From positions 1 to 64,000 of the forward strand of contig JAGGXR010000092.1 in NCBI GenBank assembly GCA_021162935.1: 64,000 nucleotides of DNA, written 5' to 3'. The notes under the pieces are model-generated. The model was not told the DNA's origin and ran no database searches. It saw only the letters and a list, made by a program, of their open reading frames with translations. Origin of the DNA: Deltaproteobacteria bacterium (GTDB lineage: Bacteria > Myxococcota_A > Polyangia > HGW-17 > SLPX01). Every line of letters starts with the position of its first letter. Position 1 is the stretch's first letter. Shown here in pieces: positions 42,731 to 51,265 of the stretch. The position numbers and the translations under genes are program-made.

Positions 42731-44557
42731 TCATAACGCAGTCTTGGCAGCGACACCCTTGAACATGTTCAATGTTCTCGTCAGAGAGTCGCGAAGTTCC
42801 GAAACGCCTTCCGGCTGGTCTTGGTCCAATGCAGCCTTGCATTGATCGATGAGTTCGTTGGCTCGTTGCAGTGTCTGTTTGCCGAAAGGACTGCCAGCAA
42901 TGGCTTTTTCCACCGTCGCCATGAGTCGTTCGAGATCTCTCATCATTGTTTTCAACTCGGAAAGGGATTGTTCCACGCCATCTTCTTTGCGTTTCTCCAT
43001 GAGATACTGCTGGCTCTCCTGGAGCATTTCTTCAATTTCGTTCTCGGTCAGACCAGACGTGGCAGTCACGGTGATGGACTGTTTCTTGCCCGTTTCCACG
43101 TTCTTTGCCGAGACGCTGACGATGCCGTCGGCGCTGATGGAGAAGGTGACGTCGATTTCCACCTCGCCCTTCTTAGCTTTTCGGAGACCGGTCAGGATGA
43201 ATTCGCCGAGAAGTTCATTTTGGTCGGCATCGTCATGTTTCCCCTGGAGGACCAGGATGCGAACCGATGTCTGGTTGTCCCGGATCGTGGTGAAGGGATG
43301 CGTTGCAGAGGTCGGTACGGTGGTGTTTTGTTCGATGACCTTGTGGAACTTTTCGCCCACGACCATGATGCCAAGGGCGTGAGGTGTCACGTCGAGGAGC
43401 AGGATGTCGCTCGACTCGTCCATGAGGGCGTGGCCTTGAATGGCCGCACCCAGGGCGACGACTTCGTCTGGATGCACGCCCTTGGATGGTTCTCGTCCGA
43501 AGAAGGTTGCAACGGCCTCCTGCACCTTGGGCATTCTCGTCATGCCGCCCACCAGGATGACCTCGTCGATTTCTGACTGGTTGATGTTGTTCATTTCAAG
43601 GGTCTGCTGACATATTTGAACCGTGCGATCCACGAGATCCATGGTGAGTTCTTCGAGTTTTTCCCGAGTCACTCGTCGCTGGAGATGCAGCGATTCGGAC
43701 CGTCCCGTGGAAATGATGAACGGCAGGTTGATTTCCGTCTCCGTGACCGAACTGAGTTCGCATTTTGCCTTTTCAGCCACGTCCTTGAGGCGCTGCAGGG
43801 CCATCTTGTCTTTCCGGAGATCGATCTTGTGTTCCTTGGCAAAGCCGAAGACGAGCCAGTCGATGATGCGACGGTCGAAGTCTTCTCCTCCCAGGAAGGT
43901 GTCGCCCGATGTGCAGACCACGTCGAAGACGCCTTCACCCATGTCCAAGATGGAAATGTCGAAGGTCCCTCCGCCGAGATCGTAGACAGCGATCCTCTGC
44001 TCCAGTTTCTTGCCGAATCCATACGCAAGCGCCGCCGCAGTAGGCTCATTGATGATGCGGATGACATCCAGGCCAGCGATTTTACCGGCGTCTTTGGTGG
44101 CCTGTCGTTGGTTGTCGTTGAAGTACGCCGGAACCGTCACGACGGCTTTGCCCACGGAGTCTCCGAGGTAGTCTTCAGCCACGGTCTTCATATCTTGGAG
44201 GACCTGTGCGGATGCCTCGGGAATGGAGTAGACCCTGCCGCGAAGTTGAATTCGAACATCACCGTGCGGCCCTTCGACGATTTTATACGGCACGGTTTCC
44301 AAGGCCGACTTGACCTCCGGCGATGTCCATTTCCGGCCGATCAGTCTCTTGGCCGCGAACACGGTATTTTCGGCATTCGTAACAGCCTGTCTTTTTGCAA
44401 TGTGCCCGACGAGTCTGCGTCCGTTTTCGGCAATCGCCACGATGGAAGGGGTTGTCTTGTAGCCTCCACGGTTCTGGATGACTGTGGGAGTTCCCCCTTC
44501 GACGATGGCAACGCAGGAGTTGGTCGTTCCCAGGTCGATACCAATAACAGGTTCCAT
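42731..44557 (-). CDS. DnaK paralogue (Hsp70)
   Basis: A 608-residue Hsp70-family chaperone. The ATPase domain is complete: GIDLGTTNSCVAI at the N terminus, DLGGGTFDISILD, INEPTAAALAYGFG and VGGMTRMPKVQ. The substrate domain and a short lid follow. It is about 30 residues shorter than housekeeping DnaK, lacks the usual C-terminal EEVD-like acidic tail and has no grpE beside it. It therefore looks like an extra DnaK, of which myxobacteria have many. It lies between a J-domain/TPR gene and the repeat-scaffold gene on the same strand, so all three may act together. AAGGA precedes the ATG at 44557. Confidence 0.9.
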   Translation of the reverse strand: MEPVIGIDLGTTNSCVAIVEGGTPTVIQNRGGYKTTPSIVAIAENGRRLVGHIAKRQAVTNAENTVFAAKRLIGRKWTSPEVKSALETVPYKIVEGPHGDVRIQLRGRVYSIPEASAQVLQDMKTVAEDYLGDSVGKAVVTVPAYFNDNQRQATKDAGKIAGLDVIRIINEPTAAALAYGFGKKLEQRIAVYDLGGGTFDISILDMGEGVFDVVCTSGDTFLGGEDFDRRIIDWLVFGFAKEHKIDLRKDKMALQRLKDVAEKAKCELSSVTETEINLPFIISTGRSESLHLQRRVTREKLEELTMDLVDRTVQICQQTLEMNNINQSEIDEVILVGGMTRMPKVQEAVATFFGREPSKGVHPDEVVALGAAIQGHALMDESSDILLLDVTPHALGIMVVGEKFHKVIEQNTTVPTSATHPFTTIRDNQTSVRILVLQGKHDDADQNELLGEFILTGLRKAKKGEVEIDVTFSISADGIVSVSAKNVETGKKQSITVTATSGLTENEIEEMLQESQQYLMEKRKEDGVEQSLSELKTMMRDLERLMATVEKAIAGSPFGKQTLQRANELIDQCKAALDQDQPEGVSELRDSLTRTLNMFKGVAAKTAL

Positions 44558-44731
44558 GTTGCATCCTTCTGAGTTCAGGGCTCGATCGAGAATCATATTA
44601 ACGGGACGGTCCAGGCTGTTCACTGGAACCGGTCACCCTTCGGGGGCGTCCGAGGACCGTTGCCTTCATTCCTTCGTCACCAGAGAATCTCCATGTTCTT
44701 GGTGCGATGGGTTCGTATTCGATACAAGGCC

Positions 44732-46297
44732 CTAGGTGCGTTTGCGCACGTCTTTGAGCAAGGTCTTGGCCAATTCATTGTCTGGGTCTCGGTTCAAGGC
44801 TGCTTCCAGTTCCCGCCTCGCATTCTTGTTCATGCCTGCTGCCGTGAAAACTTGAGCCAGAGCGATCCGCGCTGCGGCGTTTTCTGGCTCCAAACCAACG
44901 GCCTTTGTAGCATATTCTTGTGCCCGTCGCAATTCACCAGTCATGGTGAGGGTACTTGCCGCCTTGCATAAATAATCGGCCTGTGGGTCATGGTCTGCCG
45001 CTTTGGAGTAGAGTTTGGCAGCCATCTCCCAGCGCCCTACGGATTCATGGAAACGAGCCTGTTTGTAGTAACGACTGGCCATCAAGCCTTGTGCTCGAGA
45101 CGAGGCCAACTCGTATTTTTGACGATACTGTTCGTTTTTGGGATCGAAGGTCACGGCCAGCTTCAAGCTGGTCGCCGCCCCAACGAAGTTTTTGTCCAGG
45201 AGTTTGCGAATGCCTTCTTCGTAGAACGTTGCCGCTCGCTGTTTTCGCCCATGGACGAAATCTTGAACAATCTTGTTTGTCTGGGTCGGCCGCTTTCCTG
45301 CGCTCGCCTGGCGTGTCCTAGGCGTGGGACTCGCGGGGGGGCGTGTCGGCTTCTTCGTTTGGGGATCGAATTCTCCCAAGACCGATCCGAGCGCCTGCAG
45401 ACGCAGGCGAGACCGACGCTTGTGGTATGGTCTGGGCCTCCGGGGCGTTTGGCTGTCGGTGGTCGTCCTTTGTTGGGGCGGTTTGCGGTCGTCAGCCGGT
45501 GTCGGCTCACCGTCCTGTTCGAGTGCTTCGGCAACCGATGGGTTGTGGGTCAGGATCTCCTCTTCATGGACCATGGCTTCTTCGATCTGTTCTTTGAGAG
45601 CCTGGTCCTCTGCGAGACTTTCGTCATAGGCCTGCCGCCGCTCCCCTTCCAATAGGAAATCGCGGACCTCGGTGAGGTATCTGAAAATTTCCTCCAGTTT
45701 GATCCGATAGGATCCGAGTTCCTTCCCGTAGAACCGATCTGGGTGGAACTTGAGGGATCGTCGTTTGTAGGCCCGTTGGATCTGCTTGTCATCCGCGTCC
45801 TGGGCGATACCAAGGAGTTGGTAGAAGTTGAGCCGATCGAGGTCCTCGTAAAACTGGTCGATGGCCCGGCGTCGTTCGTCACTGAGATCCACGGATGCGT
45901 CGTCACTGGTTCCCTTGCTGTCACTGTTCCCGCCCGAAGCGCTCGTTGTACTGTGGGGCAAGGGCCGATGGATAGTTTCGATGGCTTGATTTGTGGCCTG
46001 ATGGCCCGACGGACGAGTTGTTTGTTCGCTGGCCGGTTGCGGATGTTTGACAGGGCCTGCTTCGTTTCGTGCCGCTGTTGGAGGATCGAGCTGGATGAGT
46101 TCCAGGTCGTTGAGATGGCGCAGGATTTCTTGGGTGCGGTCACGGCCGAGCCCCGTGATGGAACACAACTCGTCGATGGTCAGGACCCCGTCGATGCGTG
46201 ACCACACGAAGCCTTCTTCTGGGGTGAGGTTCGCTCCGGTCACGTCTGCGGTCGGTGCAGGCCTCGGCACTGTGTCGTTCTGTGCCGGTTCACCCAT
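44732..46297 (-). CDS. J-domain/TPR co-chaperone-like protein with RIDG domain
   Basis: The 521-residue protein has a small helical domain at about 25-70 (GFVWSRIDGVLTIDELCSITG), a Pro/Thr-rich linker, a J domain at about 152-226 with the HPD motif at 185-187, a basic disordered middle (about 265-345) and TPR-type helical repeats from about 350 to the end. The first domain clearly matches the C-terminal end of the 738-residue scaffold encoded downstream. The J domain would stimulate the adjacent DnaK paralogue. AAAGGAG precedes the ATG. A perfect dyad lies 73 bases upstream in the divergent promoter region. Confidence 0.88.
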   Translation of the reverse strand: MGEPAQNDTVPRPAPTADVTGANLTPEEGFVWSRIDGVLTIDELCSITGLGRDRTQEILRHLNDLELIQLDPPTAARNEAGPVKHPQPASEQTTRPSGHQATNQAIETIHRPLPHSTTSASGGNSDSKGTSDDASVDLSDERRRAIDQFYEDLDRLNFYQLLGIAQDADDKQIQRAYKRRSLKFHPDRFYGKELGSYRIKLEEIFRYLTEVRDFLLEGERRQAYDESLAEDQALKEQIEEAMVHEEEILTHNPSVAEALEQDGEPTPADDRKPPQQRTTTDSQTPRRPRPYHKRRSRLRLQALGSVLGEFDPQTKKPTRPPASPTPRTRQASAGKRPTQTNKIVQDFVHGRKQRAATFYEEGIRKLLDKNFVGAATSLKLAVTFDPKNEQYRQKYELASSRAQGLMASRYYKQARFHESVGRWEMAAKLYSKAADHDPQADYLCKAASTLTMTGELRRAQEYATKAVGLEPENAAARIALAQVFTAAGMNKNARRELEAALNRDPDNELAKTLLKDVRKRT

Positions 46298-46369
46298 TGC
46301 TGCAAGCTCCTTTGGGATACGAGCCGTTCAAAAAACGGGGTGCAAGTGTTTAGAACGTATGGTATCCGA

Positions 46370-46387
46370 TTGCAACTTTCGTTGCAA
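46370..46387. promoter_or_regulatory. Perfect dyad TTGCAAC-N4-GTTGCAA
   Basis: TTGCAACTTTCGTTGCAA is a perfect inverted repeat with seven-base arms in the 221-base gap between the divergent J-domain gene and the membrane protein gene. On the minus strand TTGCAA followed by TAAACA after 17 bases is a weak promoter that would overlap one arm. It could be an operator for a local regulator; none is encoded nearby. Confidence 0.55.
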
Positions 46388-46518
46388 CCTTGGACGAAGT
46401 GGTGTTGCCCTGGATGTGACGGTGACAGGGTCGGGTTGCAGGGGCAGGTGACAGAGGCCCATCATCCAGCAAGGACGGCCACGGTTGCCCGCTTTTTTTG
46501 ACGAGCAGGGAGGCTTGG

Positions 46519-47286
46519 ATGGCCAATAAGACAGGGAGCAAGAAGACGGGGAAGAAGGGAATGGCGGGTCGAGCCTCTGGTGGGAAAGGAGGGCGGCCGG
46601 GACTCTTGTTGTATGTTCTGCCCATTTTGCTGGGGGCCGCCGGGTGGGCCGCTGGGCTCCTGGGGCCGATTGCCTGGCTGCCCGCAGCGTTCTTTGGTGC
46701 GGCTTTGTTCGGGGTGCATTACCCTGTCGAACTGCGTCGGGTGTGCGACCAGCATCGAACCGTGGCCCAGCAGGTTTCCGGTGCCTGGTCGGGCATTGGC
46801 CGATTTCCCGCGGCAGAGATTGCTGCTGCGTCGTTGTTGGTGCTTTGGGCCGTGCTGCTGGCAATGAGTCGCGTGCGGTATCCGGATCCTTCTCTGGCGT
46901 CGGCTTCGGCCTGTGGCCTGTGGACGGTGCTCGGAATGGTGGCGCGGGCTGGATGGATCGCTTGGCGTCGGGGGAGCCCGTGGGTGCCCCCGGATCCGAA
47001 GGTCGTGGACCAGGCGGTCAAGGCGCTTCGTGGCAAGCAGGGTAGGGATTTGAGTCGGCGAGGCACCATGGTGTTGGCCGTGGTCGCCCTTCAGGCGGCG
47101 GGTGGCCAGGTGCTCTTGGCTGGTGCCTACGGTCACGTCATTTTCGAATTCGAGTTGGATCAGTGGATCGGGTCTGTTCTGTTGGCCGGATCAGGGATCG
47201 AGTTGGTGCTCCTTCTGATGCGGTATCGTCTCCAGCCGGTCGTGGATCGTGTCACCTCGATGCAGCAGATCCTCAAGCCATCCTGA
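46519..47286 (+). CDS. Membrane protein of unknown function
   Basis: A 255-residue integral membrane protein with a basic N terminus and about five or six hydrophobic helices (roughly 28-50, 55-72, 100-120, 130-150, 185-205, 215-235). A soluble loop with conserved-looking WVPPDPKVVDQAVKALRGKQG lies between the fourth and fifth. No family is recognised. GGGAGG lies six bases before the ATG. It is divergent from the J-domain gene and convergent with folE2. Confidence 0.65.
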   Translation: MANKTGSKKTGKKGMAGRASGGKGGRPGLLLYVLPILLGAAGWAAGLLGPIAWLPAAFFGAALFGVHYPVELRRVCDQHRTVAQQVSGAWSGIGRFPAAEIAAASLLVLWAVLLAMSRVRYPDPSLASASACGLWTVLGMVARAGWIAWRRGSPWVPPDPKVVDQAVKALRGKQGRDLSRRGTMVLAVVALQAAGGQVLLAGAYGHVIFEFELDQWIGSVLLAGSGIELVLLLMRYRLQPVVDRVTSMQQILKPS

Positions 47287-47339
47287 GCGTTGCGAACGGG
47301 TTGACCGCCGACGGATACTTGGCACGCTTCATCGTTCCA

Positions 47340-47353
47340 GCGGAGGCCTCCGC
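47340..47353. other. 14-base perfect palindrome between convergent genes
   Basis: GCGGAGGCCTCCGC is fully self-complementary and lies in the 83-base gap between the membrane protein gene and folE2. As RNA it could not form a normal hairpin loop without opening central pairs. Its role is unclear. Confidence 0.4.
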
Positions 47354-47369
47354 CGCTTGGTGACCGTGA

Positions 47370-48185
47370 CTACTTGCAGGGTTTCTTTGTCTTGTTCCGT
47401 TCTATGAACGCATAGGCATTATGGGTGTGGATGGATTCGTAGTTTTCCGCTTCGACGGAGAAGAAGGTGATGTTGTCGTCGGCCAGGAAGGCGGCCGCAA
47501 TGTCCCGAACGAGATCTTCGACGAACACCGGGTTGTCGTAGGCCTTTTCCGTGACGTACTTTTCGTCCATTCGCTTGAGCACCGAGTAGATCTCACAGGA
47601 GGCAGCCGACTCCACCAATGAGACGATGTCCTCGATCCAGACCATTTTGTTGAATCGGACCGCCACGCGGACATGTCCTCGTTGGTTGTGAGCGCCTCGG
47701 TCCGAGATTTCCTTGGAACAGGGACAGAGGGTCGTCACTGGCACGGTGACCTCGACGCCGATGTCCACGGGTGACGATGCGCTGCCCAGGAAGCGACATT
47801 GATAGGCCACCATGCCCTCGATTTGGGAGACGGGGGCCGTCTTTTTGATAAAATAGGGGAAGGAAATGTCCAGGTGGGCTTCTTTGGCGTTGAGTCGCTT
47901 TTTGAGTTCCCGCAAGAGAAAGGGGATCGTGTGCACCGTGATGGGTTCACAATTTTCGTTCAGGAGTTCCAGGAATCGGCTCATGTGTGTGCCCTTGAAG
48001 TGGTGGGGCAGGCTGACCGACATGGTGATCGTGGCAACGGTATCCTGAACGCCCTGGTTTCGGTCCAGGACCTTGATGGGAAATTGGACACGTTTGACTC
48101 CAACACGGTCGATGTCGATGAGTCGATGGTCCGTTTGATTCTGGACGTCGGCAAGTGGTGGGGCCGGCGGGATTCGTGCGGTCAT
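47370..48185 (-). CDS. folE2: GTP cyclohydrolase FolE2 (type IB)
   Basis: Converts GTP to 7,8-dihydroneopterin triphosphate, the first step of folate and queuosine synthesis, without the strict zinc requirement of FolE. The 271-residue protein begins with the family-typical DVQN...IDIDRVGVKRVQFPI region and contains the signature TTLCPCSKEISDRGAHNQRGHV. The start at 48185 fits the family; the frame runs on to 48332 without conserved sequence. GGAG lies just upstream. No other folate gene is in the window. Confidence 0.95.
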   Translation of the reverse strand: MTARIPPAPPLADVQNQTDHRLIDIDRVGVKRVQFPIKVLDRNQGVQDTVATITMSVSLPHHFKGTHMSRFLELLNENCEPITVHTIPFLLRELKKRLNAKEAHLDISFPYFIKKTAPVSQIEGMVAYQCRFLGSASSPVDIGVEVTVPVTTLCPCSKEISDRGAHNQRGHVRVAVRFNKMVWIEDIVSLVESAASCEIYSVLKRMDEKYVTEKAYDNPVFVEDLVRDIAAAFLADDNITFFSVEAENYESIHTHNAYAFIERNKTKKPCK

Positions 48186-48452
48186 GGTTCTCCATGGTGG
48201 TTTCGAGTCGTGCTCGGCCCAATGCTCGATCCGGACCGGAGCATGGCCATGTATAGTCCTGACGGCTGGTTTTGCAAGGTAGACGAAGCGATTTTTTTGG
48301 CCGGTTGCTCTTTTTGTGGATCGTATTTGCATCGTGGCCTCAGTGTGTCGTGGTCGTCTCGTTGTTCCGAATAGGGAGTTCCTGGAGGGCGAAGATCAAC
48401 AAAAGGCATCTTTCCACCGAGGAGCATTCACGTTAGAATGGGTCTCAGCACA
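48186..48452. other. Leader region upstream of folE2
   Basis: About 270 bases between repeat copy B and folE2. The folE2 frame is open through half of it. I saw no conserved riboswitch core and no strong promoter pair. It is presumed to carry the folE2 promoter. Confidence 0.35.
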
Positions 48453-48453
48453 A

Positions 48454-48633
48454 GGAGGCTGGTCAGAATAAATCTGCCATCTAGAACGCCGATCCATCCC
48501 GTCTGGCTTTGTCGCTCCTCGGTTGCGTACCACCCGGTACGGGTTGCGTACCACCCGGTACGTGCCCTCGTCGCTTCGTGCCAGACGGGCGCCTCGACGC
48601 CCCAAATTGGCAACTTTGTTTTGAACAGCCTCC
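48454..48633 (-). repeat. Interspersed structured repeat, copy B
   Basis: The most complete copy, 180 bases, in minus-strand orientation facing folE2. It is bounded by a perfect terminal inverted repeat, GGAGGCTG and CAGCCTCC (nine pairs if the next A-T pair is counted). Inside is a perfect 10-pair inverted repeat, CCCGTCTGGC (48593-48584) with GCCAGACGGG (48507-48498), and two tandem 21-base units each containing CGTACC-GGGT-GGTACG hairpins. Compared with copy A (2851-3004) it carries the extra tandem unit. No reading frame or transposase is present. It looks like a MITE-like mobile element or a structured RNA. Confidence 0.85.
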
Positions 48634-48717
48634 TAAACGCCGTGTGCTGTGCGTATAATTGGAATAATGATTACTTCGGCGGATATGTGGCAGCTCATGC
48701 GCAGGAGAAATAAGCTC

Positions 48718-50802
48718 ATGAAACGAAGAGGACAATGGTTGTGGGGCGTCGGTGTCGTGATGGCGTGGGTTTTGACCCCGTCGGCGGCCAGAGCCGGAAG
48801 TTGGAAACGCCTGGGCGGGCGGGTTCGGAAGGTGTCCAAGACAGCCGTCGCCAAGAAGATGCGGGCCGATGGTCTGAAACATCCGGGCGACCTGCTCAAC
48901 CACCGTTACTTGGTGCGGTTGGCGATTTCAGCCACAGGGCGTGGACCTGCCAACCATAGTGAGGTCGTGGTTCGGTTTCAGGGATTGCCCAAGAAGGTGC
49001 TGGCCAAGGCCTGGTCCGGCGGTCGCGCCAAGAACAGAGCACAGCTTGGAGGATATTCTACCTGCAAGTTGCCCAAGGTGCACGGTCCCGTCCATTCGGT
49101 GGGGCGGGTCTGTGGAACCAAGTACAACGGCATGGGGTTCGTGGATGTGACGAATGTCTTCACAGAGCGGAACATCCTGTTCACCCATGATCCCACGAGG
49201 CCCAAGAAGGGAAATACGATCGTATGGTTCGCATCGGATACGCCGCAGCGCAAACTTTGGTACTACGTCCTGCCAGGGGCGCGTGGGGTGGCTTTTGGAT
49301 TCGGTCGGATTCGAGCGAATCAGTACGAATTGCCGATGGGCCCCGTGGGGGAACCGTCGGTTCCGCCTCCACCCGATGCCGATACGCACCACTCCGGCGG
49401 TTCGGGGACCGTGTCGTTCGGGAATCAGCAGCCGAGTCGCGTCGTGCCTCCGGTGGGGCGGACGCCCATCGGTCAGGCACCAACCCGGTCCGTGGTGGTG
49501 CCGGTGCCCAGGCGGACCGCAGCGCAGGCTGTGGCGGGGTGGAATGCGGCGGGGTCGCCCAGACAGCTCGATCGTCGGCTCATCGAGCGTAGGATGCGTG
49601 CGGACGGGGTTCGGGCGCCCAATCTTTTGTTGGCTCATCCGTACGTCGTGCGTCTGTCCATTTCCTCCATGTCGGGCTATGCGGAAGTGGAACTCAAGGG
49701 AATGCGTCGGGCTGCGCGCGCTTTCGGAAACGCCTGGGTGTCCCCCAAAGAAAGGTCGCGGGTCGAATTCGGGCGTGCTGGTCGTTGTCGGCGTCGGAAA
49801 GGCACGGGCTGGCCTGCTTGGGCCCATTGGTGTCCCATTCATTTCAATGGGCTGGGCTGGCGGGATCTGACTGGTTCGTGGAATGGTGGCAGGTTGCTGG
49901 TGACTTTCGGTCCGGTCGAAGGAGCCGCCTCGGGGCTCGTGGTTTGGGCGGCGTATGCGAGGCCTCAGTCGAATTTGGCCTATCGGGTTCGTTGGTATGG
50001 AGGAAAAGGGGTGGCACGGGTGGTCCAGTTTTCTTCTTTGTCTGGTGGGCAGCCAGGCGCTCGTCCTCCGGCACAGAAGCGGGTACCGCAGACCGTAGAC
50101 CCTTGGGGCGGGCCAAGGCGGACGACTCCGCGGGTCTGGAAGCCGATTCGGGCCCCTCTTACGACGTGGCCTCTGTGGCGGGTGCTTGGGCGGATGCAGG
50201 CCGATCGCGTGGTGGGGAGCCGGGCGTTGGTCGCCTATCCCTATGTGGTGCGGATCGCGTTGCGCCGCACGGGGGGCGGGACCGGGCGCCGTTCCGAGAT
50301 TGGGTTCTGGTTCAAGTCACCGGTCGCCCTTGCCCTTGGCTTCGGTCAGGCGGACAGTCCTGAGATGGGGCGCGCCCAGATTGGGACGCTTCGATCCTGC
50401 CGGGCTGGTCGGTATCGGTTCTTGCCAAGGGGGTGGCGCACCTGTCCGTTGCAGTTCAATAACCTTGGCTGGCGGAACCTGACGTCGGCGGTTCGGAATC
50501 GAAAGAAAATTCTGATCATCAACCAGCCGGCTCGGGCCTATCGAGCGAACACGATTTTGTACCTGGCTTTTGCGTCCGATCCTGGTCCGATTCTTGTGCG
50601 TCGATACCGTCGTGCCGGTGCCTATACCCTCGGAGTCGGCCGTCTGCAGGTGATGCGCGTCCGGGTGGCTTCGCGATCCGTGCAGCAGCCCCAGCGACAA
50701 CCTCATCCTGACCCGGTTCAACCTCGCGACACGTATCCTGGAGAAGGACCTGGACCGAGTGGTCCGCCTTCTGGTGATCCGGCTGGTCCTCCCGTTTACT
50801 GA
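48718..50802 (+). CDS. Exported protein with three copies of an unknown 150-160-residue domain
   Basis: A 694-residue protein with a signal peptide (cleavage likely after ARA at about 26) and three repeats of one domain at about 45-205, 290-445 and 490-650. Each has the order: K/R-R/K-M-x-A-D, hydrophobic strands with YVVRLxIS-like text, a Cys-containing middle, a short F/Y-N-G/N-[MLG]-G-[FW]-x-[DN]-[VL]-T motif (KYNGMGFVDVTNV, HFNGLGWRDLTGS, QFNNLGWRNLTSA) and a beta-rich tail. Linkers are Pro/Gln rich. I do not recognise the domain. The protein is basic and probably acts in the envelope or outside the cell. AGGAG precedes the ATG at 48718. It converges on the zinc-ribbon gene. Confidence 0.8.
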   Translation: MKRRGQWLWGVGVVMAWVLTPSAARAGSWKRLGGRVRKVSKTAVAKKMRADGLKHPGDLLNHRYLVRLAISATGRGPANHSEVVVRFQGLPKKVLAKAWSGGRAKNRAQLGGYSTCKLPKVHGPVHSVGRVCGTKYNGMGFVDVTNVFTERNILFTHDPTRPKKGNTIVWFASDTPQRKLWYYVLPGARGVAFGFGRIRANQYELPMGPVGEPSVPPPPDADTHHSGGSGTVSFGNQQPSRVVPPVGRTPIGQAPTRSVVVPVPRRTAAQAVAGWNAAGSPRQLDRRLIERRMRADGVRAPNLLLAHPYVVRLSISSMSGYAEVELKGMRRAARAFGNAWVSPKERSRVEFGRAGRCRRRKGTGWPAWAHWCPIHFNGLGWRDLTGSWNGGRLLVTFGPVEGAASGLVVWAAYARPQSNLAYRVRWYGGKGVARVVQFSSLSGGQPGARPPAQKRVPQTVDPWGGPRRTTPRVWKPIRAPLTTWPLWRVLGRMQADRVVGSRALVAYPYVVRIALRRTGGGTGRRSEIGFWFKSPVALALGFGQADSPEMGRAQIGTLRSCRAGRYRFLPRGWRTCPLQFNNLGWRNLTSAVRNRKKILIINQPARAYRANTILYLAFASDPGPILVRRYRRAGAYTLGVGRLQVMRVRVASRSVQQPQRQPHPDPVQPRDTYPGEGPGPSGPPSGDPAGPPVY

Positions 50803-51057
50803 TCAGTCCTTGCAGGGATGATCGAAGGGGTTGTACGGCTTGGTGTTGTCCAGCATGTATTCCTTGTTGTATTTTTTGAGGCAATCTTTGCAGATTCGAG
50901 ACAATTTCTTTGTCTCGACCCGAAGGACACAGTAGGTCGCCCCCACTCGTTTTCCGCAGAATTGACAGATGTGGATATCGTCTTCATCTTCGGGTCGCAC
51001 GGGGCGGGCTTCTCCAGAAAGTGGTTTGGGCGCTGATGGTTCCTTGTCTTCTGCCAC
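50803..51057 (-). CDS. Small zinc-ribbon protein
   Basis: An 84-residue protein with two CxxC-type pairs: CQFC at about 31-34 and a second pair with Cys spacing CKDC at about 56-59, the pattern of a zinc ribbon. An acidic N terminus and the ending CKD complete it. No family name can be given. The start is a GTG with a weak ribosome-binding site; the reading frame is clearly the one with the Cys motifs. It abuts the end of the preceding exported-protein gene. Confidence 0.65.
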   Translation of the reverse strand: MAEDKEPSAPKPLSGEARPVRPEDEDDIHICQFCGKRVGATYCVLRVETKKLSRICKDCLKKYNKEYMLDNTKPYNPFDHPCKD

Positions 51058-51198
51058 GATGTCACCAACATGTGAATGTGTGTTGCAATAGCGGCTGTCA
51101 GAGTGGTCAGGATTTTTGTATTGTCAAGTCACAATTTTTTGGGGTCAGGTGCGGTGGCCGACGCGTCTCGATGGAGGAAGATACCTGGCCAGTCCGTG

Positions 51199-51228
51199 TT
51201 GTTGTTCGAGGCAGCGTTGTGATATCAT
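51199..51228 (+). promoter_or_regulatory. Putative promoter of the beta-helix lipoprotein gene
   Basis: TTGTTG (51199-51204) and TATCAT (51223-51228) are separated by 18 bases, about 38 bases before the chosen start codon. The -10 matches five of six positions. Confidence 0.5.
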
Positions 51229-51265
51229 GCTAGAGTGTTTTCATGGCGTAGGAGGCGTGTGGAAA

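Noticed and set aside
42731-44557. DnaK gene as the housekeeping dnaK
   Set aside because: Short lid, no grpE or dnaJ of usual type and an unusual neighbourhood favour a paralogue.
48186-48452. Riboswitch upstream of folE2
   Set aside because: No conserved core of preQ1, THF or other known riboswitch was recognised by eye.
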